From positions 62,001-126,000 of the forward strand of contig NZ_JAMQGO010000003.1 in NCBI RefSeq assembly GCF_023703375.1: 64,000 nucleotides of DNA, read 5' to 3'. The position numbers were made by a program, and so were the translations under genes. Position 1 is the stretch's first letter, and each line of letters opens with the position of its first letter. Source of the stretch: Lutimaribacter degradans (GTDB taxonomy: Bacteria; Pseudomonadota; Alphaproteobacteria; Rhodobacterales; Rhodobacteraceae). The notes beneath the pieces were generated by a model. The model saw only the letters and a program-made list of their open reading frames with translations. It was not told where the DNA came from and did no database searches. Shown piece after piece: positions 55,409 to 63,923 of the stretch.

Positions 55409-56851
55409 CTATTCCGCAGCCACGGCGGCCGACTGGCCCAGGTACTCAAGGATCGCCTCGGACGCGTCGCGGCCATCGCGTATGGCCCAGACAACAAGCG
55501 ACGCACCGCGCACGATGTCACCCACGGCAAAGACGCCATCCAGGCTGGTCTTGCCACTAGTGAACTCGGCCTTGATGGTGCCCCAGCGGGTCACTTCCAG
55601 CCCGTCCACGCCCCAGAGCCGGGGCAGTTCTTCGGGCTCGAAGCCAAGCGCCTTGATGACCAGGTCGGCATCCTCGACGTAATCCGCATCCTCGATCGGC
55701 TCGGGGGTTTGGCGGCCCGTCACGTCCGGGGCGCCCAGGCGCATTTTCTGCACCATCACACCCGAGACCTTGCCCTCCTTTTCGGCAAAGCCCTTTGGCG
55801 CGGTCAGCCATTCGAATTGCACGCCTTCTTCCTCGGCGTTCTGCACCTCGCGCTGGCTGCCCGGCATGTTGGCGCGGTCACGACGATACAGACATTTGAC
55901 GCTTTCTGCCCCTTGCCGGATCGCCGTGCGCACACAGTCCATCGCCGTATCGCCACCACCGATCACGACAACCTTCTTGCCGCTGGCATTCAGTTCGCCA
56001 CTTTCGTACTCGGGGACGCTATCGCCGAAATTGGCGGCGCGGTTTGATGCGGTCAGGTAATCCAACGCCTTGACGATGCCTTGCGCCCCCGCGCCCGGCC
56101 CGCCCAGGTCGCGGCTTTTATAGACGCCAGTGGCAATCAGAACGGCGTCATGCTTGGCGCGGATCTCGTCGAAAGATATATCCTCGCCCACGTTGCAATC
56201 CATCACGAATTCCACGCCGCCCTGCGCCAGCTGGTCATTGCGGCGCATCACCACATCCTTCTCCAGCTTGAAACCGGGGATGCCATAGGTCATCAGGCCG
56301 CCCGCGCGATCATAGCGATCGTAAACCGTGACCTGCACACCGGCGCGGCGCAGCATATCGGCGGCGGCCAACCCGCCGGGGCCCGCGCCGATGATTCCGA
56401 CAGACTCGGGGCGCTCCCGGGAAGGGGTGATCGGTTTGACCCATCCCTTTTCCCACGCGGTGTCGGTGATGTATTTTTCAACTGCGCCGATGGTAACGGT
56501 ACCGTGGCCCGACTGTTCGATCACGCAGTTACCTTCGCACAGGCGATCCTGCGGGCAGATGCGTCCGCAGATTTCGGGAAAGGTGTTGGTGGCCTGGCTG
56601 ACCTCGTATGCCTCTTGCAGGCGGCCCGTGGCGGTCAAGCGCAGCCAGTCGGGAATATTGTTGTGCAGCGGGCAATGCGACTGGCAATAGGGGACGCCGC
56701 ACTGGCTGCAGCGCGCCGATTGTTCAGCCGCCTTTTCGGCAGCATACTCGGCATAGATTTCATCGAAATCTTTCCTGCGCTCGTCCGCGCCGCGCTTGTC
56801 CGGCATGTCGCGCGGGATCGTAACGAATTTCAACATCGGTTGCTGGGCCAC
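55409..56851 (-). CDS. gltD: Glutamate synthase small subunit GltD
   Basis: This 480-residue flavoprotein supplies NADPH electrons to GltB. N-terminal iron-sulfur cysteines lie in CSQCGVPYCQSHCP and CGRICPQDRLCEGNC. The FAD motif is GIIGAGPGGLAAADMLRRAG near residue 150 and the NADPH motif VVVIGGGDTAMDCVRT near residue 290. The start is GTG at 56851 behind CGGAGG; an ATG at 56836 is possible. It is the first gene of gltD-spy-gltB. Direct repeats at 56939 and 56970 lie upstream. Confidence 0.96.
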   Translation of the reverse strand: MAQQPMLKFVTIPRDMPDKRGADERRKDFDEIYAEYAAEKAAEQSARCSQCGVPYCQSHCPLHNNIPDWLRLTATGRLQEAYEVSQATNTFPEICGRICPQDRLCEGNCVIEQSGHGTVTIGAVEKYITDTAWEKGWVKPITPSRERPESVGIIGAGPGGLAAADMLRRAGVQVTVYDRYDRAGGLMTYGIPGFKLEKDVVMRRNDQLAQGGVEFVMDCNVGEDISFDEIRAKHDAVLIATGVYKSRDLGGPGAGAQGIVKALDYLTASNRAANFGDSVPEYESGELNASGKKVVVIGGGDTAMDCVRTAIRQGAESVKCLYRRDRANMPGSQREVQNAEEEGVQFEWLTAPKGFAEKEGKVSGVMVQKMRLGAPDVTGRQTPEPIEDADYVEDADLVIKALGFEPEELPRLWGVDGLEVTRWGTIKAEFTSGKTSLDGVFAVGDIVRGASLVVWAIRDGRDASEAILEYLGQSAAVAAE

Positions 56852-56938
56852 GGTCGAAGCCTCCGCTTGGATTTCATTCAGTCGCGTCCGTATATTCTAC
56901 CCTCTGTGTAAATAAAAGTAACTTATGCTGACCTATTT

Positions 56939-56978
56939 TGCGGTTTCTTGCCGCATGGTTCGTGCAAACTGCGGTTTC
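56939..56978. promoter_or_regulatory. Direct repeat pair TGCGGTTTC upstream of gltD and uppP
   Basis: TGCGGTTTC occurs at 56939-56947 and again at 56970-56978, exactly 31 bases apart, about three helical turns. The 222-base gap is divergent, with gltD on one side and uppP on the other, and is AT-rich. The spacing suits paired binding of a regulator on one DNA face. No regulator can be named. Confidence 0.35.
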
Positions 56979-57073
56979 CATGCAATAATTATGACCACTT
57001 CGGACCTATATGCTTGCTTCACCTTTGATTCGAACAACGCTAGCAAAGGATTCACCCAAGGGAGCCGACGTGC

Positions 57074-57877
57074 ATGAGCCTCTTCCACATCTTTCTAGTT
57101 GCCGTCGTGCAGGGCATTACCGAGTTTTTGCCGATCTCCTCTTCGGGGCACCTGATCCTTCTGCCCGGCGTGACCGGCATGTCCGATCAGGGCCAGATCA
57201 TTGACGTGGCCGTTCATGTCGGCACGCTTTTCGCCGTGATCATCTATTTTCGCGACGATGTCCGTGCTGCCCTGGCGGGATTACCCCGCCTTGCAGTCGG
57301 TCGCGCCGACACACCCGGTGCGCGGCTGGCGCTGCTATTGATCGTTGCAACAATACCTGCCGTGTTGTTTGGCTTGGTCCTGAAGGTCACCGGCCTGAAC
57401 GATGCGCTGCGCAGCATCACGGTTATCGGCTGGACCATGCTGCTGTTCGGGCTGTTGCTGTATTGGGCCGATCAACGCGGCGCAAACGACAAGCAGGTCA
57501 GCGATTGGGGCATGGCGGATGCCATGAAAATGGGGCTGTGGCAGGCCGTGGCGCTGGTTCCGGGCACTTCGCGGTCGGGTATCACCATTACCGCCGCACG
57601 GATGCTGGGCTATGACCGCCAAGACGGCGCCAGGATCGCCATGCTGATGTCGATACCCGTCATTTTCGCCAGTGGCACGTTGCTGGGTTTCGAAGTGGCG
57701 GCAACTGCCAATTCGGCCGCTGCGCGCGACGGCGCCATCGCCGCCGTGTTTGCCTTTGTCGCGGCGCTTGCAGCGCTGTCACTAATGATGCGGCTGTTGC
57801 GCAGCGTCAGCTTTACGCCTTACGTGATCTACCGCGTGATACTGGGCGGGGTGCTGCTCTGGATCGGATACAGCTGA
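57074..57877 (+). CDS. uppP: Undecaprenyl-diphosphate phosphatase UppP
   Basis: This 267-residue, highly hydrophobic BacA-type membrane protein has both family motifs: QGITEFLPISSSGHLIL near residue 14 and LVPGTSRSGITITAARMLG near residue 160. It recycles the lipid carrier for peptidoglycan and other envelope polymers and can give bacitracin resistance. The ATG at 57074 follows AAGGGAGCC. Its stop abuts the stop of the convergent NDUFA9-like gene with no base between (TGATCA). Confidence 0.96.
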   Translation: MSLFHIFLVAVVQGITEFLPISSSGHLILLPGVTGMSDQGQIIDVAVHVGTLFAVIIYFRDDVRAALAGLPRLAVGRADTPGARLALLLIVATIPAVLFGLVLKVTGLNDALRSITVIGWTMLLFGLLLYWADQRGANDKQVSDWGMADAMKMGLWQAVALVPGTSRSGITITAARMLGYDRQDGARIAMLMSIPVIFASGTLLGFEVAATANSAAARDGAIAAVFAFVAALAALSLMMRLLRSVSFTPYVIYRVILGGVLLWIGYS

Positions 57878-58858
57878 TCAGGTGCGCAGATTCCTGGCAG
57901 AATTCTTGAGCGCCGCATATTGCCCCGAGGGCCGGTAGGACCAAAGGTATTCATGCAAGACCGCCTCGGTTGCGGTAGGTTGAATACCCAGATCGGCAAA
58001 CCCCTTGGCATCGGGCGACACCACGTTATCGACAGTCAGGCTTTTGACCTGGTCTCGGGTGATCATGCTGTTCTTGACCAGCCCCAACGTCGCGGCCTGC
58101 ACCATGTCCAGACCAAAAGCCATGACCCGCGCGACCCAGAACGGCATGTTCAGAATGATCTTGCGGCGCTGGATCACCCCGAGCATTTCTTGCATCAACT
58201 CGCGGAAGGTGCGCACATCAGGGCCACCAAGCTCATAAATACCGCTGGCCTGACCTTCGACGCCCATCGTCGCGGCCGCGGCCACGTCACCAACGTAGAC
58301 TGGCTGAAATTTCGTGCCTGCCCCCACAAGCGGCAACACGGGTAGCGACGCCGCCATTCTGGCGAAGCGATTGAAGAACGCATCCTCTGGCCCGAACACC
58401 ACCGAGGGGCGCAGAATCATCGCGCCGGGCATGTGCTGCAACACGCCCTCTTCGCCCATTGCCTTGGTGCGGGCATAGCGGCTGGGGCCATCCGTATCGG
58501 CCCCGATGGCCGAGATGTGCACCATCCGCGCGACGCCCTCTTCGGCCGCGATACGCGCGATGCGCTCGGCGCCTTCGTGCTGCACGGCATCGAAATTGTT
58601 CTTGCCGCCCGCGTCGAAGGTGCCCACGCAGTTTACCACGGCGTCGGCCCCGTGCATCACGCTGCGCACGCTGTTGTCGTCACGGATGTTGCAAAATACC
58701 GGCTCGACCTGGCCAACCACGCCGTCAGGTTTGACATGCATCGCCTCGTTCGGGCGGCGCACGGCCACGCGCACGCGCCAGCCGTTCCGGGCCAGGCGCC
58801 GCACGATATACCGGCCCACAAAGCCCGATCCGCCATAGATGGTGACGAGTTTCGACAT
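57878..58858 (-). CDS. NDUFA9-family (complex I subunit-like) NAD(P)-binding protein
   Basis: This 326-residue atypical short-chain dehydrogenase starts [20 protein letters not shown] with the Rossmann motif GGSGFVG. It contains [28 protein letters not shown] in the position of the usual YxxxK, and [17 protein letters not shown]. It matches the complex I NDUFA9-like group seen in alphaproteobacteria and mitochondria, an accessory subunit that binds NADPH. No nuo genes are nearby. It ends exactly where uppP ends. Confidence 0.9.
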   Translation of the reverse strand: MSKLVTIYGGSGFVGRYIVRRLARNGWRVRVAVRRPNEAMHVKPDGVVGQVEPVFCNIRDDNSVRSVMHGADAVVNCVGTFDAGGKNNFDAVQHEGAERIARIAAEEGVARMVHISAIGADTDGPSRYARTKAMGEEGVLQHMPGAMILRPSVVFGPEDAFFNRFARMAASLPVLPLVGAGTKFQPVYVGDVAAAATMGVEGQASGIYELGGPDVRTFRELMQEMLGVIQRRKIILNMPFWVARVMAFGLDMVQAATLGLVKNSMITRDQVKSLTVDNVVSPDAKGFADLGIQPTATEAVLHEYLWSYRPSGQYAALKNSARNLRT

Positions 58859-58954
58859 GACAGCCTCCGGCCTGAATAATCCTGTCTTTTCCTACCGCCA
58901 TCCGCGCGCAGGAACAAGGTGATTGGACGAACTGTAAAAATTGTGAAATCTCCG

Positions 58955-58989
58955 TTGACACCAATGCGCGGCAGGTCTAAACGACCTGC
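58955..58989 (+). promoter_or_regulatory. Candidate tRNA-Leu promoter with overlapping hairpin
   Basis: TTGACA at 58955-58960 is a consensus -35, and TAAACG lies 17 bases further as a weak -10. The -10 is inside a perfect hairpin, GCAGGTC-TAAAC-GACCTGC (58971-58989), which ends 11 bases before the tRNA. A promoter is expected here; the role of the hairpin is unclear. Confidence 0.45.
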
Positions 58990-59000
58990 TCACGACACCT

Positions 59001-59087
59001 GCCCAGGTGGCGGAATTGGTAGACGCGCTAGCTTCAGGTGCTAGTGTCCTTATGGACGTGGAGGTTCGAGTCCTCTCCTGGGCACCA
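59001..59087 (+). tRNA. tRNA-Leu(CAG)
   Basis: The 87-base class II tRNA has acceptor arms GCCCAGG and CCTGGGC, a D-arm with GGAATTGGTAGAC and an anticodon stem CTAGC/GCTAG around TTCAGGT, so the anticodon is CAG. It has a long variable arm, a T-loop with GGTTCGAGTCC and an encoded CCA end at 59085-59087. It reads CUG, a very common leucine codon in this GC-rich sequence. Confidence 0.97.
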
Positions 59088-59200
59088 TTTTCCTGACCTT
59101 CTGAAATCTTCGTTGCGTGACCATGACGCAGAGCTGTCGTATAGTCCCTGCCCGACGCTAACGGCACGCCGCCGCGAACCGGCACAGGCAGGAGCACAAG

Positions 59201-60499
59201 ATGGCAGAAACCCGTTTCATTTCCGATCTTTTTCGCCGACTTGCCGGGTCGGGCCTGGGCTCTTTGGGCCGTGGCAGAGCCAACCAAGATACCGTTGATA
59301 TGTGCCATTCTTTGCTCGGCACCCGCAGCGAGGTTTCCGGCCTCGTGCTGGCCCGGCATATTCTCGACCGCCTGGAACAAGCGACGCAAGAAGACCGTCA
59401 TGCAGCCTTTGCCCGTATCGCTGCCGAATTCGGCCCTGACGAAACCCGGCTTCAGCACGCATTGGCAACCTATGTGCCGGGCGATGTCACCGCTGCACGC
59501 CGTCTGCATTTCGCCGCCGAGCCACGAACCCAGGAATTGATCCGCGCACTCAACCGTGTGCCCGGCGCCACGGCACGGCTGGTCAAGCTGCGTGCCCATC
59601 TCTTGCGCGAAACGCGCGGCAACCCCGAACTGGCCAGCCTCGATCAGGATTTTCGCCATCTCTTTGCCTCGTGGTTCAGCAGGGGCTTCCTGGAGCTGCG
59701 CCAAATCGACTGGCGCACACCCGCCAACATCCTGGAAAATATCATCACCTACGAGGCCGTGCATGAGATCCGCGGCTGGGATGACCTGCGCCAACGCGTC
59801 GGCGACCCCGACCGCCGGCTGTTTGCCTTTTTCCATCCGGCCATGCCGGATGATCCACTAATTTTCGTAGAGGTGGCGCTGACACGCGAGATACCCGGCG
59901 CGATCGGCGCTATCCTAGACCCGACCCGCAAACGCATCGCACCAGAGAACGCGCGTGTTGCGGTGTTCTATTCGATCTCGAACTGCCATGGAGGGCTGCG
60001 CGGAATTTCTTTTGGCAATTTCCTGATCAAGCAGGTGGTCGAAGAGCTGCGCCGCGATCAGACCCAGCTTGACACTTTTGTCACGCTGTCGCCCGTTCCC
60101 GGATTGCGCAAGTGGCTGGAAGAACAGGTAAACGCGGAAGAACCGCAACTTCCCGCGCGCCACGTTGCGGCGCTTCGCGACCTTGCACCGGATACGGCTC
60201 CCGACCCAGCCGTGCTGCGCGAAATCACTGCATTTTACCTGACCCGCGCACGCCGGGCGCGTGGCGGCGCGCTTGACCCGGTGGCGCATTTCCACCTTGG
60301 CAACGGTGCGATGCTTGCCCATGTCCACGCCGGGGCCGATGAAAGCGTGCGGGGCATCGAAAATTCCTGGGGAGCCATGGTGAATTATCTTTACGACGAC
60401 GCCCGGATCGAGGCCAACCACCAAGCCTACCTTACCAATTCCGAGATTGCCCTATCGTCGGAAATGCGCAGCCTGTCGGCCCAGGCCGCAAAGCGATGA
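59201..60499 (+). CDS. Malonyl-CoA decarboxylase
   Basis: This 432-residue protein has the MCD layout: a helical N-terminal domain and a GNAT-like C-terminal catalytic domain. VFYSISNCHGGLRGISFGNF, followed by LIKQVVEEL, is the segment near residue 260, and VAHFHLGNGAMLAHVHAGAD holds the catalytic histidine near residue 370. It converts malonyl-CoA to acetyl-CoA and CO2. In proteobacteria such genes often accompany malonate use, but no malonate transporter or ligase is adjacent. The ATG at 59201 follows CAGGAGCACAAG. Confidence 0.94.
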   Translation: MAETRFISDLFRRLAGSGLGSLGRGRANQDTVDMCHSLLGTRSEVSGLVLARHILDRLEQATQEDRHAAFARIAAEFGPDETRLQHALATYVPGDVTAARRLHFAAEPRTQELIRALNRVPGATARLVKLRAHLLRETRGNPELASLDQDFRHLFASWFSRGFLELRQIDWRTPANILENIITYEAVHEIRGWDDLRQRVGDPDRRLFAFFHPAMPDDPLIFVEVALTREIPGAIGAILDPTRKRIAPENARVAVFYSISNCHGGLRGISFGNFLIKQVVEELRRDQTQLDTFVTLSPVPGLRKWLEEQVNAEEPQLPARHVAALRDLAPDTAPDPAVLREITAFYLTRARRARGGALDPVAHFHLGNGAMLAHVHAGADESVRGIENSWGAMVNYLYDDARIEANHQAYLTNSEIALSSEMRSLSAQAAKR

Positions 60500-60575
60500 A
60501 ACGACAAACTGGTTGAACTCACCCCCCGCAAACTCGATAACATCGGCCAACCCCCGACTTAGGCAGGACACGGAC

Positions 60576-61187
60576 ATGGGAAACCAACTTTACAAAGGCG
60601 ACCTTCCTGACGGGCTGGATCTCGGTCCGGTCGTTGCGATCGATTGCGAGACCATGGGGCTCAACCCACATCGTGACCGACTATGCGTGGTCCAGATGTC
60701 GAGCGGCGATGGCGATGCACACCTGGTTCAGATCGAGAAGGGCCAGACAGAGGCACCCAACCTGTGCGCGATGCTGGAAAACCCCGATATCCTGAAATTG
60801 TTTCATTTTGGTCGTTTCGATATCGCGGCGCTCTACAACGCTTTTGGCGCCATGACGGCGCCGGTTTATTGCACCAAGATTGCCAGCAAGCTGGTGCGCA
60901 CCTACACTGATCGCCACGGGCTAAAGAACCTGCTGCAGGAAATCTTGAGCGTCGACATTTCAAAACAACAGCAATCCAGCGACTGGGGCGCATCCGAACT
61001 GAGCACCGCGCAACTGGACTATGCCGCATCGGATGTTTTGCATCTGCACCGGCTGAAATCGGTGCTTGATGATATGTTGGCCCGCGAAGGGCGAACCGAA
61101 ATGGCACAAGCCTGTTTCGACTTTCTGCCGATGCGCGCCCGACTGGATCTTGAAGGCTGGCCCGAAACCGACATCTTCGCCCACTAG
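60576..61187 (+). CDS. rnd: Ribonuclease D, short form
   Basis: This 203-residue DEDD exonuclease has AIDCETMGLNPHRD (Exo I), HFGRFDIAALYNAFG (Exo II) and LDYAASDVLHLHRL (Exo III). It is about half the length of Escherichia coli RNase D and lacks the HRDC domains, as is common in alphaproteobacteria. It trims tRNA or other small RNA 3' ends. The ATG at 60576 follows CAGGACACGG. It stands ten bases before lptC and probably shares transcription with the lpt genes. Confidence 0.92.
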   Translation: MGNQLYKGDLPDGLDLGPVVAIDCETMGLNPHRDRLCVVQMSSGDGDAHLVQIEKGQTEAPNLCAMLENPDILKLFHFGRFDIAALYNAFGAMTAPVYCTKIASKLVRTYTDRHGLKNLLQEILSVDISKQQQSSDWGASELSTAQLDYAASDVLHLHRLKSVLDDMLAREGRTEMAQACFDFLPMRARLDLEGWPETDIFAH

Positions 61188-61197
61188 GCGCCCGTGC

Positions 61198-61818
61198 ATG
61201 AGCCGCCGCGACAGATACTACCCGCGCCTGATTGCCTGGCTGCGGATCGCTTTGCCTATTGCGGCGCTGGGGCTGCTGTCGACGCTTTTCCTTTTGTCCC
61301 GCGATATCGACCCGACACAATCCATCCCCTTCAGCCAAGGTGAAATCGAAGAACGCGTTCGCGAACAGCGCGTGACTGCACCTAATTTTGCCGGCTCCAC
61401 CGAACGGGGCGATTTCATTTCGCTTACCGCAAGTTCCGCGAAACTCGACCCGGAAGATGGAGATCGCTTTCTGGCCGAGAACCTTTCGGCCAAGATCGAT
61501 CTTTCGGGCGGGGCGTCGGTCGAATTCAACGCCAATCAGGGCGAAGTGAACACCAGCCTGCAACAAGCCCGGCTGATCGGTGGCGCTGTCGTGACCAGCT
61601 CGACCGGCTACCGGATCACGACGGAAGAGCTGACGACCTCGCTCAACGTGCTGAACGTGACCAGCACAGGCCCGATTCAGGGGACTGGACCACTTGGCAG
61701 CTTTTCCGCCGGGCGCATGCAACTTGAAAGCGATTCGACAAGCGGCCATGCACGATTACTTTTCACAAACCGCGTCAAGCTGATATACGATCCTCAAAAC
61801 CCGGGGGGAAAGCCTTGA
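61198..61818 (+). CDS. lptC: LPS export ABC transporter periplasmic protein LptC
   Basis: This 206-residue bitopic protein has a transmembrane helix at residues about 13-33 (WLRIALPIAALGLLSTLFLL) and a beta-jellyroll periplasmic domain. The domain includes GGAVVTSSTGYRITTEEL, like the LptC/LptA strand repeats. It passes LPS from LptB2FG to LptA. The ATG at 61198 begins MSRRDRYYPRL. Its stop overlaps the TTG start of lptA (TTGA), fixing the operon order lptC-lptA-lptB. Confidence 0.92.
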   Translation: MSRRDRYYPRLIAWLRIALPIAALGLLSTLFLLSRDIDPTQSIPFSQGEIEERVREQRVTAPNFAGSTERGDFISLTASSAKLDPEDGDRFLAENLSAKIDLSGGASVEFNANQGEVNTSLQQARLIGGAVVTSSTGYRITTEELTTSLNVLNVTSTGPIQGTGPLGSFSAGRMQLESDSTSGHARLLFTNRVKLIYDPQNPGGKP

Positions 61819-62303
61819 CTTTTATCCGTAACGCATTGGTTCTGTGCTGCCTGCTTTTGGTGCCGGCATCCCTTTTTGCACAGGGTGCAAGCGTCGCCTT
61901 CGGCGGCATCCGGCAGGATACCTCGAAACCGGTCGAACTAAGTGCCGACGCGCTCTCGGTGGACCAGGACAACAACACCGCCGTGTTCACTGGCAACGTC
62001 GTGATCGGCCAGGGCGAAATGCGCCTGGGCGCGCAGCAGGTGCGTGTTGTGTATAACCAAGATCAGAGCCGCATCCGCAGACTTGAGGCAACGGGCGGCG
62101 TAACGCTGGTCAGCGGCCCCGACGCGGCCGAGGCCGAGCGCGCCGATTACGACATAGACAGCGGCGTGGTCGTGATGAGCGGCAACGTGCTGCTGACACA
62201 GGGCAGCAACGCGCTGACATCAGACGAGATGACCGTGAACCTCAATACAGGTGCGGCACAGATGCAGGGGCGTGTGAAAACCATCCTGCAACAGCAGGAA
62301 TGA
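61815..62303 (+). CDS. lptA: LPS transport periplasmic protein LptA
   Basis: This 162-residue periplasmic protein has a signal peptide (MTFIRNALVLCCLLLVPASL, cleavage probably after LFA). It is an OstA-type beta-jellyroll with the repeated pattern FTGNVVIGQGEMRL and MSGNVLLTQGSNALTSDEM. It forms the periplasmic bridge for LPS. The start is TTG at 61815, overlapping the lptC stop, with GGGGGG upstream. Its stop overlaps lptB's ATG. Confidence 0.93.
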   Translation: MTFIRNALVLCCLLLVPASLFAQGASVAFGGIRQDTSKPVELSADALSVDQDNNTAVFTGNVVIGQGEMRLGAQQVRVVYNQDQSRIRRLEATGGVTLVSGPDAAEAERADYDIDSGVVVMSGNVLLTQGSNALTSDEMTVNLNTGAAQMQGRVKTILQQQE

Positions 62304-63067
62304 TGCGCATGGCCCGCCCTGAACTGACCGTCACCAAGGGTGATCTTGGGCTGCACATCCTGAACCTGCGCAAAAGCTACAAGAAACGGGTCGTGATCCG
62401 TGATTTCAGCATGGAGCTGAACCGCGGCGAGGTGGTGGCCCTGCTGGGGCCCAATGGTTGTGGCAAATCGACGACATTCTACATGATCGCCGGTCTTGTG
62501 AATACCGAGGCCGGGCAAGTGATGCTTGACGGTCGCGACGTGACGAACCTGCCCATGTACCGACGTGCCCAACTTGGCATCGGGTACCTGCCACAGGAAA
62601 TGTCGATATTTCGCGGCCTCAGCGTCGAAGACAACATTTCGGCTGTTCTGGATATCGCCGTCAAGGACCGGCACAAACGCCGCGAGCGGCTGGAAGAGTT
62701 GCTAAGCGAATTTTCCATCGAACACCTGCGACGCGCGCCCGCGCTTGCGCTGTCTGGTGGGGAGCGGCGGCGCGTCGAAATCGCCCGCTGCCTGGCTGCC
62801 GATCCGAAATACCTGTTGCTTGATGAACCGTTTGCCGGGGTCGACCCGATCAGCGTGGGCGATATCCGTCACCTGGTGGCCGACCTGAAAAAACGCGGCA
62901 TCGGCGTATTGATCACCGACCACAACGTCCGCGAGACGCTGGAAATCGTCGATCGCGCCTATATCCTGCATGATGGCAAGGTTCTGATGTCCGGCACGCC
63001 AGACGAAGTGGTGAAAAACGACAATGTGCGGCGCGTTTACCTGGGCGATAATTTCCGTATGTCCTGA
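62300..63067 (+). CDS. lptB: LPS export ABC transporter ATP-binding protein LptB
   Basis: This ABC ATPase of up to 255 residues has Walker A GPNGCGKSTTF near residue 55, signature LSGGERRRVEIARCLA near residue 152 and Walker B YLLLDEPFAGVDPIS. The LptB segment GIGYLPQEMSIFRGLSVEDN is present. It energises LPS extraction at the inner membrane. ATGs at 62300, 62303 and 62309 are possible. In many proteobacteria rpoN follows; here hpf comes next after 241 bases. Confidence 0.95.
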   Translation: MMRMARPELTVTKGDLGLHILNLRKSYKKRVVIRDFSMELNRGEVVALLGPNGCGKSTTFYMIAGLVNTEAGQVMLDGRDVTNLPMYRRAQLGIGYLPQEMSIFRGLSVEDNISAVLDIAVKDRHKRRERLEELLSEFSIEHLRRAPALALSGGERRRVEIARCLAADPKYLLLDEPFAGVDPISVGDIRHLVADLKKRGIGVLITDHNVRETLEIVDRAYILHDGKVLMSGTPDEVVKNDNVRRVYLGDNFRMS

Positions 63068-63110
63068 CCCGGCATAATGCCGCGATCTCGCGCTGTTTAC
63101 CCGGTTTCGA

Positions 63111-63140
63111 TTGACAGTTGCGGGCCGACTCATCTCAAAT
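63111..63140 (+). promoter_or_regulatory. Weak promoter candidate for hpf
   Basis: TTGACA (63111-63116) is a perfect -35 and TCAAAT (63135-63140) a 4/6 -10 at 18-base spacing, about 170 bases before hpf. The 241-base gap has no other gene that I can see. Support is modest. Confidence 0.35.
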
Positions 63141-63308
63141 AGAGTTATGACATTCAAGGTTTCCGCACCGACGCCGCGACAGCCCTGCACTTCTGGGCCG
63201 GTAAGGTCGCAGCCCTTGAAACTGTCGTTTACCAGCATTCGGGCATAATAAAAGTCGGTCGCATCCCGCGACCGGACAAACCCCGATTTGTCACGCAAAG
63301 GAGACAAG

Positions 63309-63875
63309 ATGCGCTACCAGATCACCGGCAAGCAAATCGATATCGGCGAGGCTCTTCAGACCCACGTCAAGGATGAGCTGGGCTCGACCATTGCAAAATA
63401 TGCCGGCCGCCCCACTGACGGGACCGTGGTTTTTTCAAAGTCTGGGCATGAGTTCGTGTGTGAAGCCGTTGTGCATCTGTCGACCGGACTGACCGCGCAG
63501 GCCAAGGCGAGCGCGCACGAAATCTATGCCGCGTTTGATGGCTGCAACGCGAAGATGGACAAGCAATTGCGCCGCTACAAGCGCCGGCTGAAGGACCATC
63601 ACCGCGAGCGTGCCGAACCGGTTGAACTTATGAACGCACCCTCGTATATCCTCGCCTCTGAAAAGGATGGTGACGAGTCGGAGCCGGAAAGCCTCCAGCC
63701 GATTATCATCGCTGAAATAGAAACCCGCATACCTGCCCTTTCGGTTGGCGAAGCGGTGATGCAGATGGAACTCGCAGGGGCGCCGGTCTTGGTGTTCCGG
63801 AACGAAGGCAAGGAAGGGTTGAACGTGGTCTATCGCCGCGAAGACGGCAATATAGGCTGGATTGACCCCAACTGA
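63309..63875 (+). CDS. hpf: Ribosome hibernation promoting factor, long form
   Basis: This 188-residue protein has an N-terminal S30AE domain (MRYQITGKQIDIGEALQTHV; LRRYKRRLKDHHRER) joined by a linker rich in acidic residues (KDGDESEPE) to a C-terminal dimerisation domain (ETRIPALSVGEAVMQMELAG; VVYRREDGNIGWIDPN). Long HPF drives 100S ribosome dimers in stationary phase. The ATG at 63309 follows AAAGGAG. ptsN follows on the same strand after 48 bases. Confidence 0.94.
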   Translation: MRYQITGKQIDIGEALQTHVKDELGSTIAKYAGRPTDGTVVFSKSGHEFVCEAVVHLSTGLTAQAKASAHEIYAAFDGCNAKMDKQLRRYKRRLKDHHRERAEPVELMNAPSYILASEKDGDESEPESLQPIIIAEIETRIPALSVGEAVMQMELAGAPVLVFRNEGKEGLNVVYRREDGNIGWIDPN

Positions 63876-63923
63876 CAAAAGCGTATGGGCCGCGGTAACG
63901 CGGCCCGCCGGAGATACAGGCAC

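Noticed and set aside
63068..63308. rpoN remnant or small RNA in the lptB-hpf gap
   Set aside because: No RpoN-like frame or strong stable fold could be recognised by eye.
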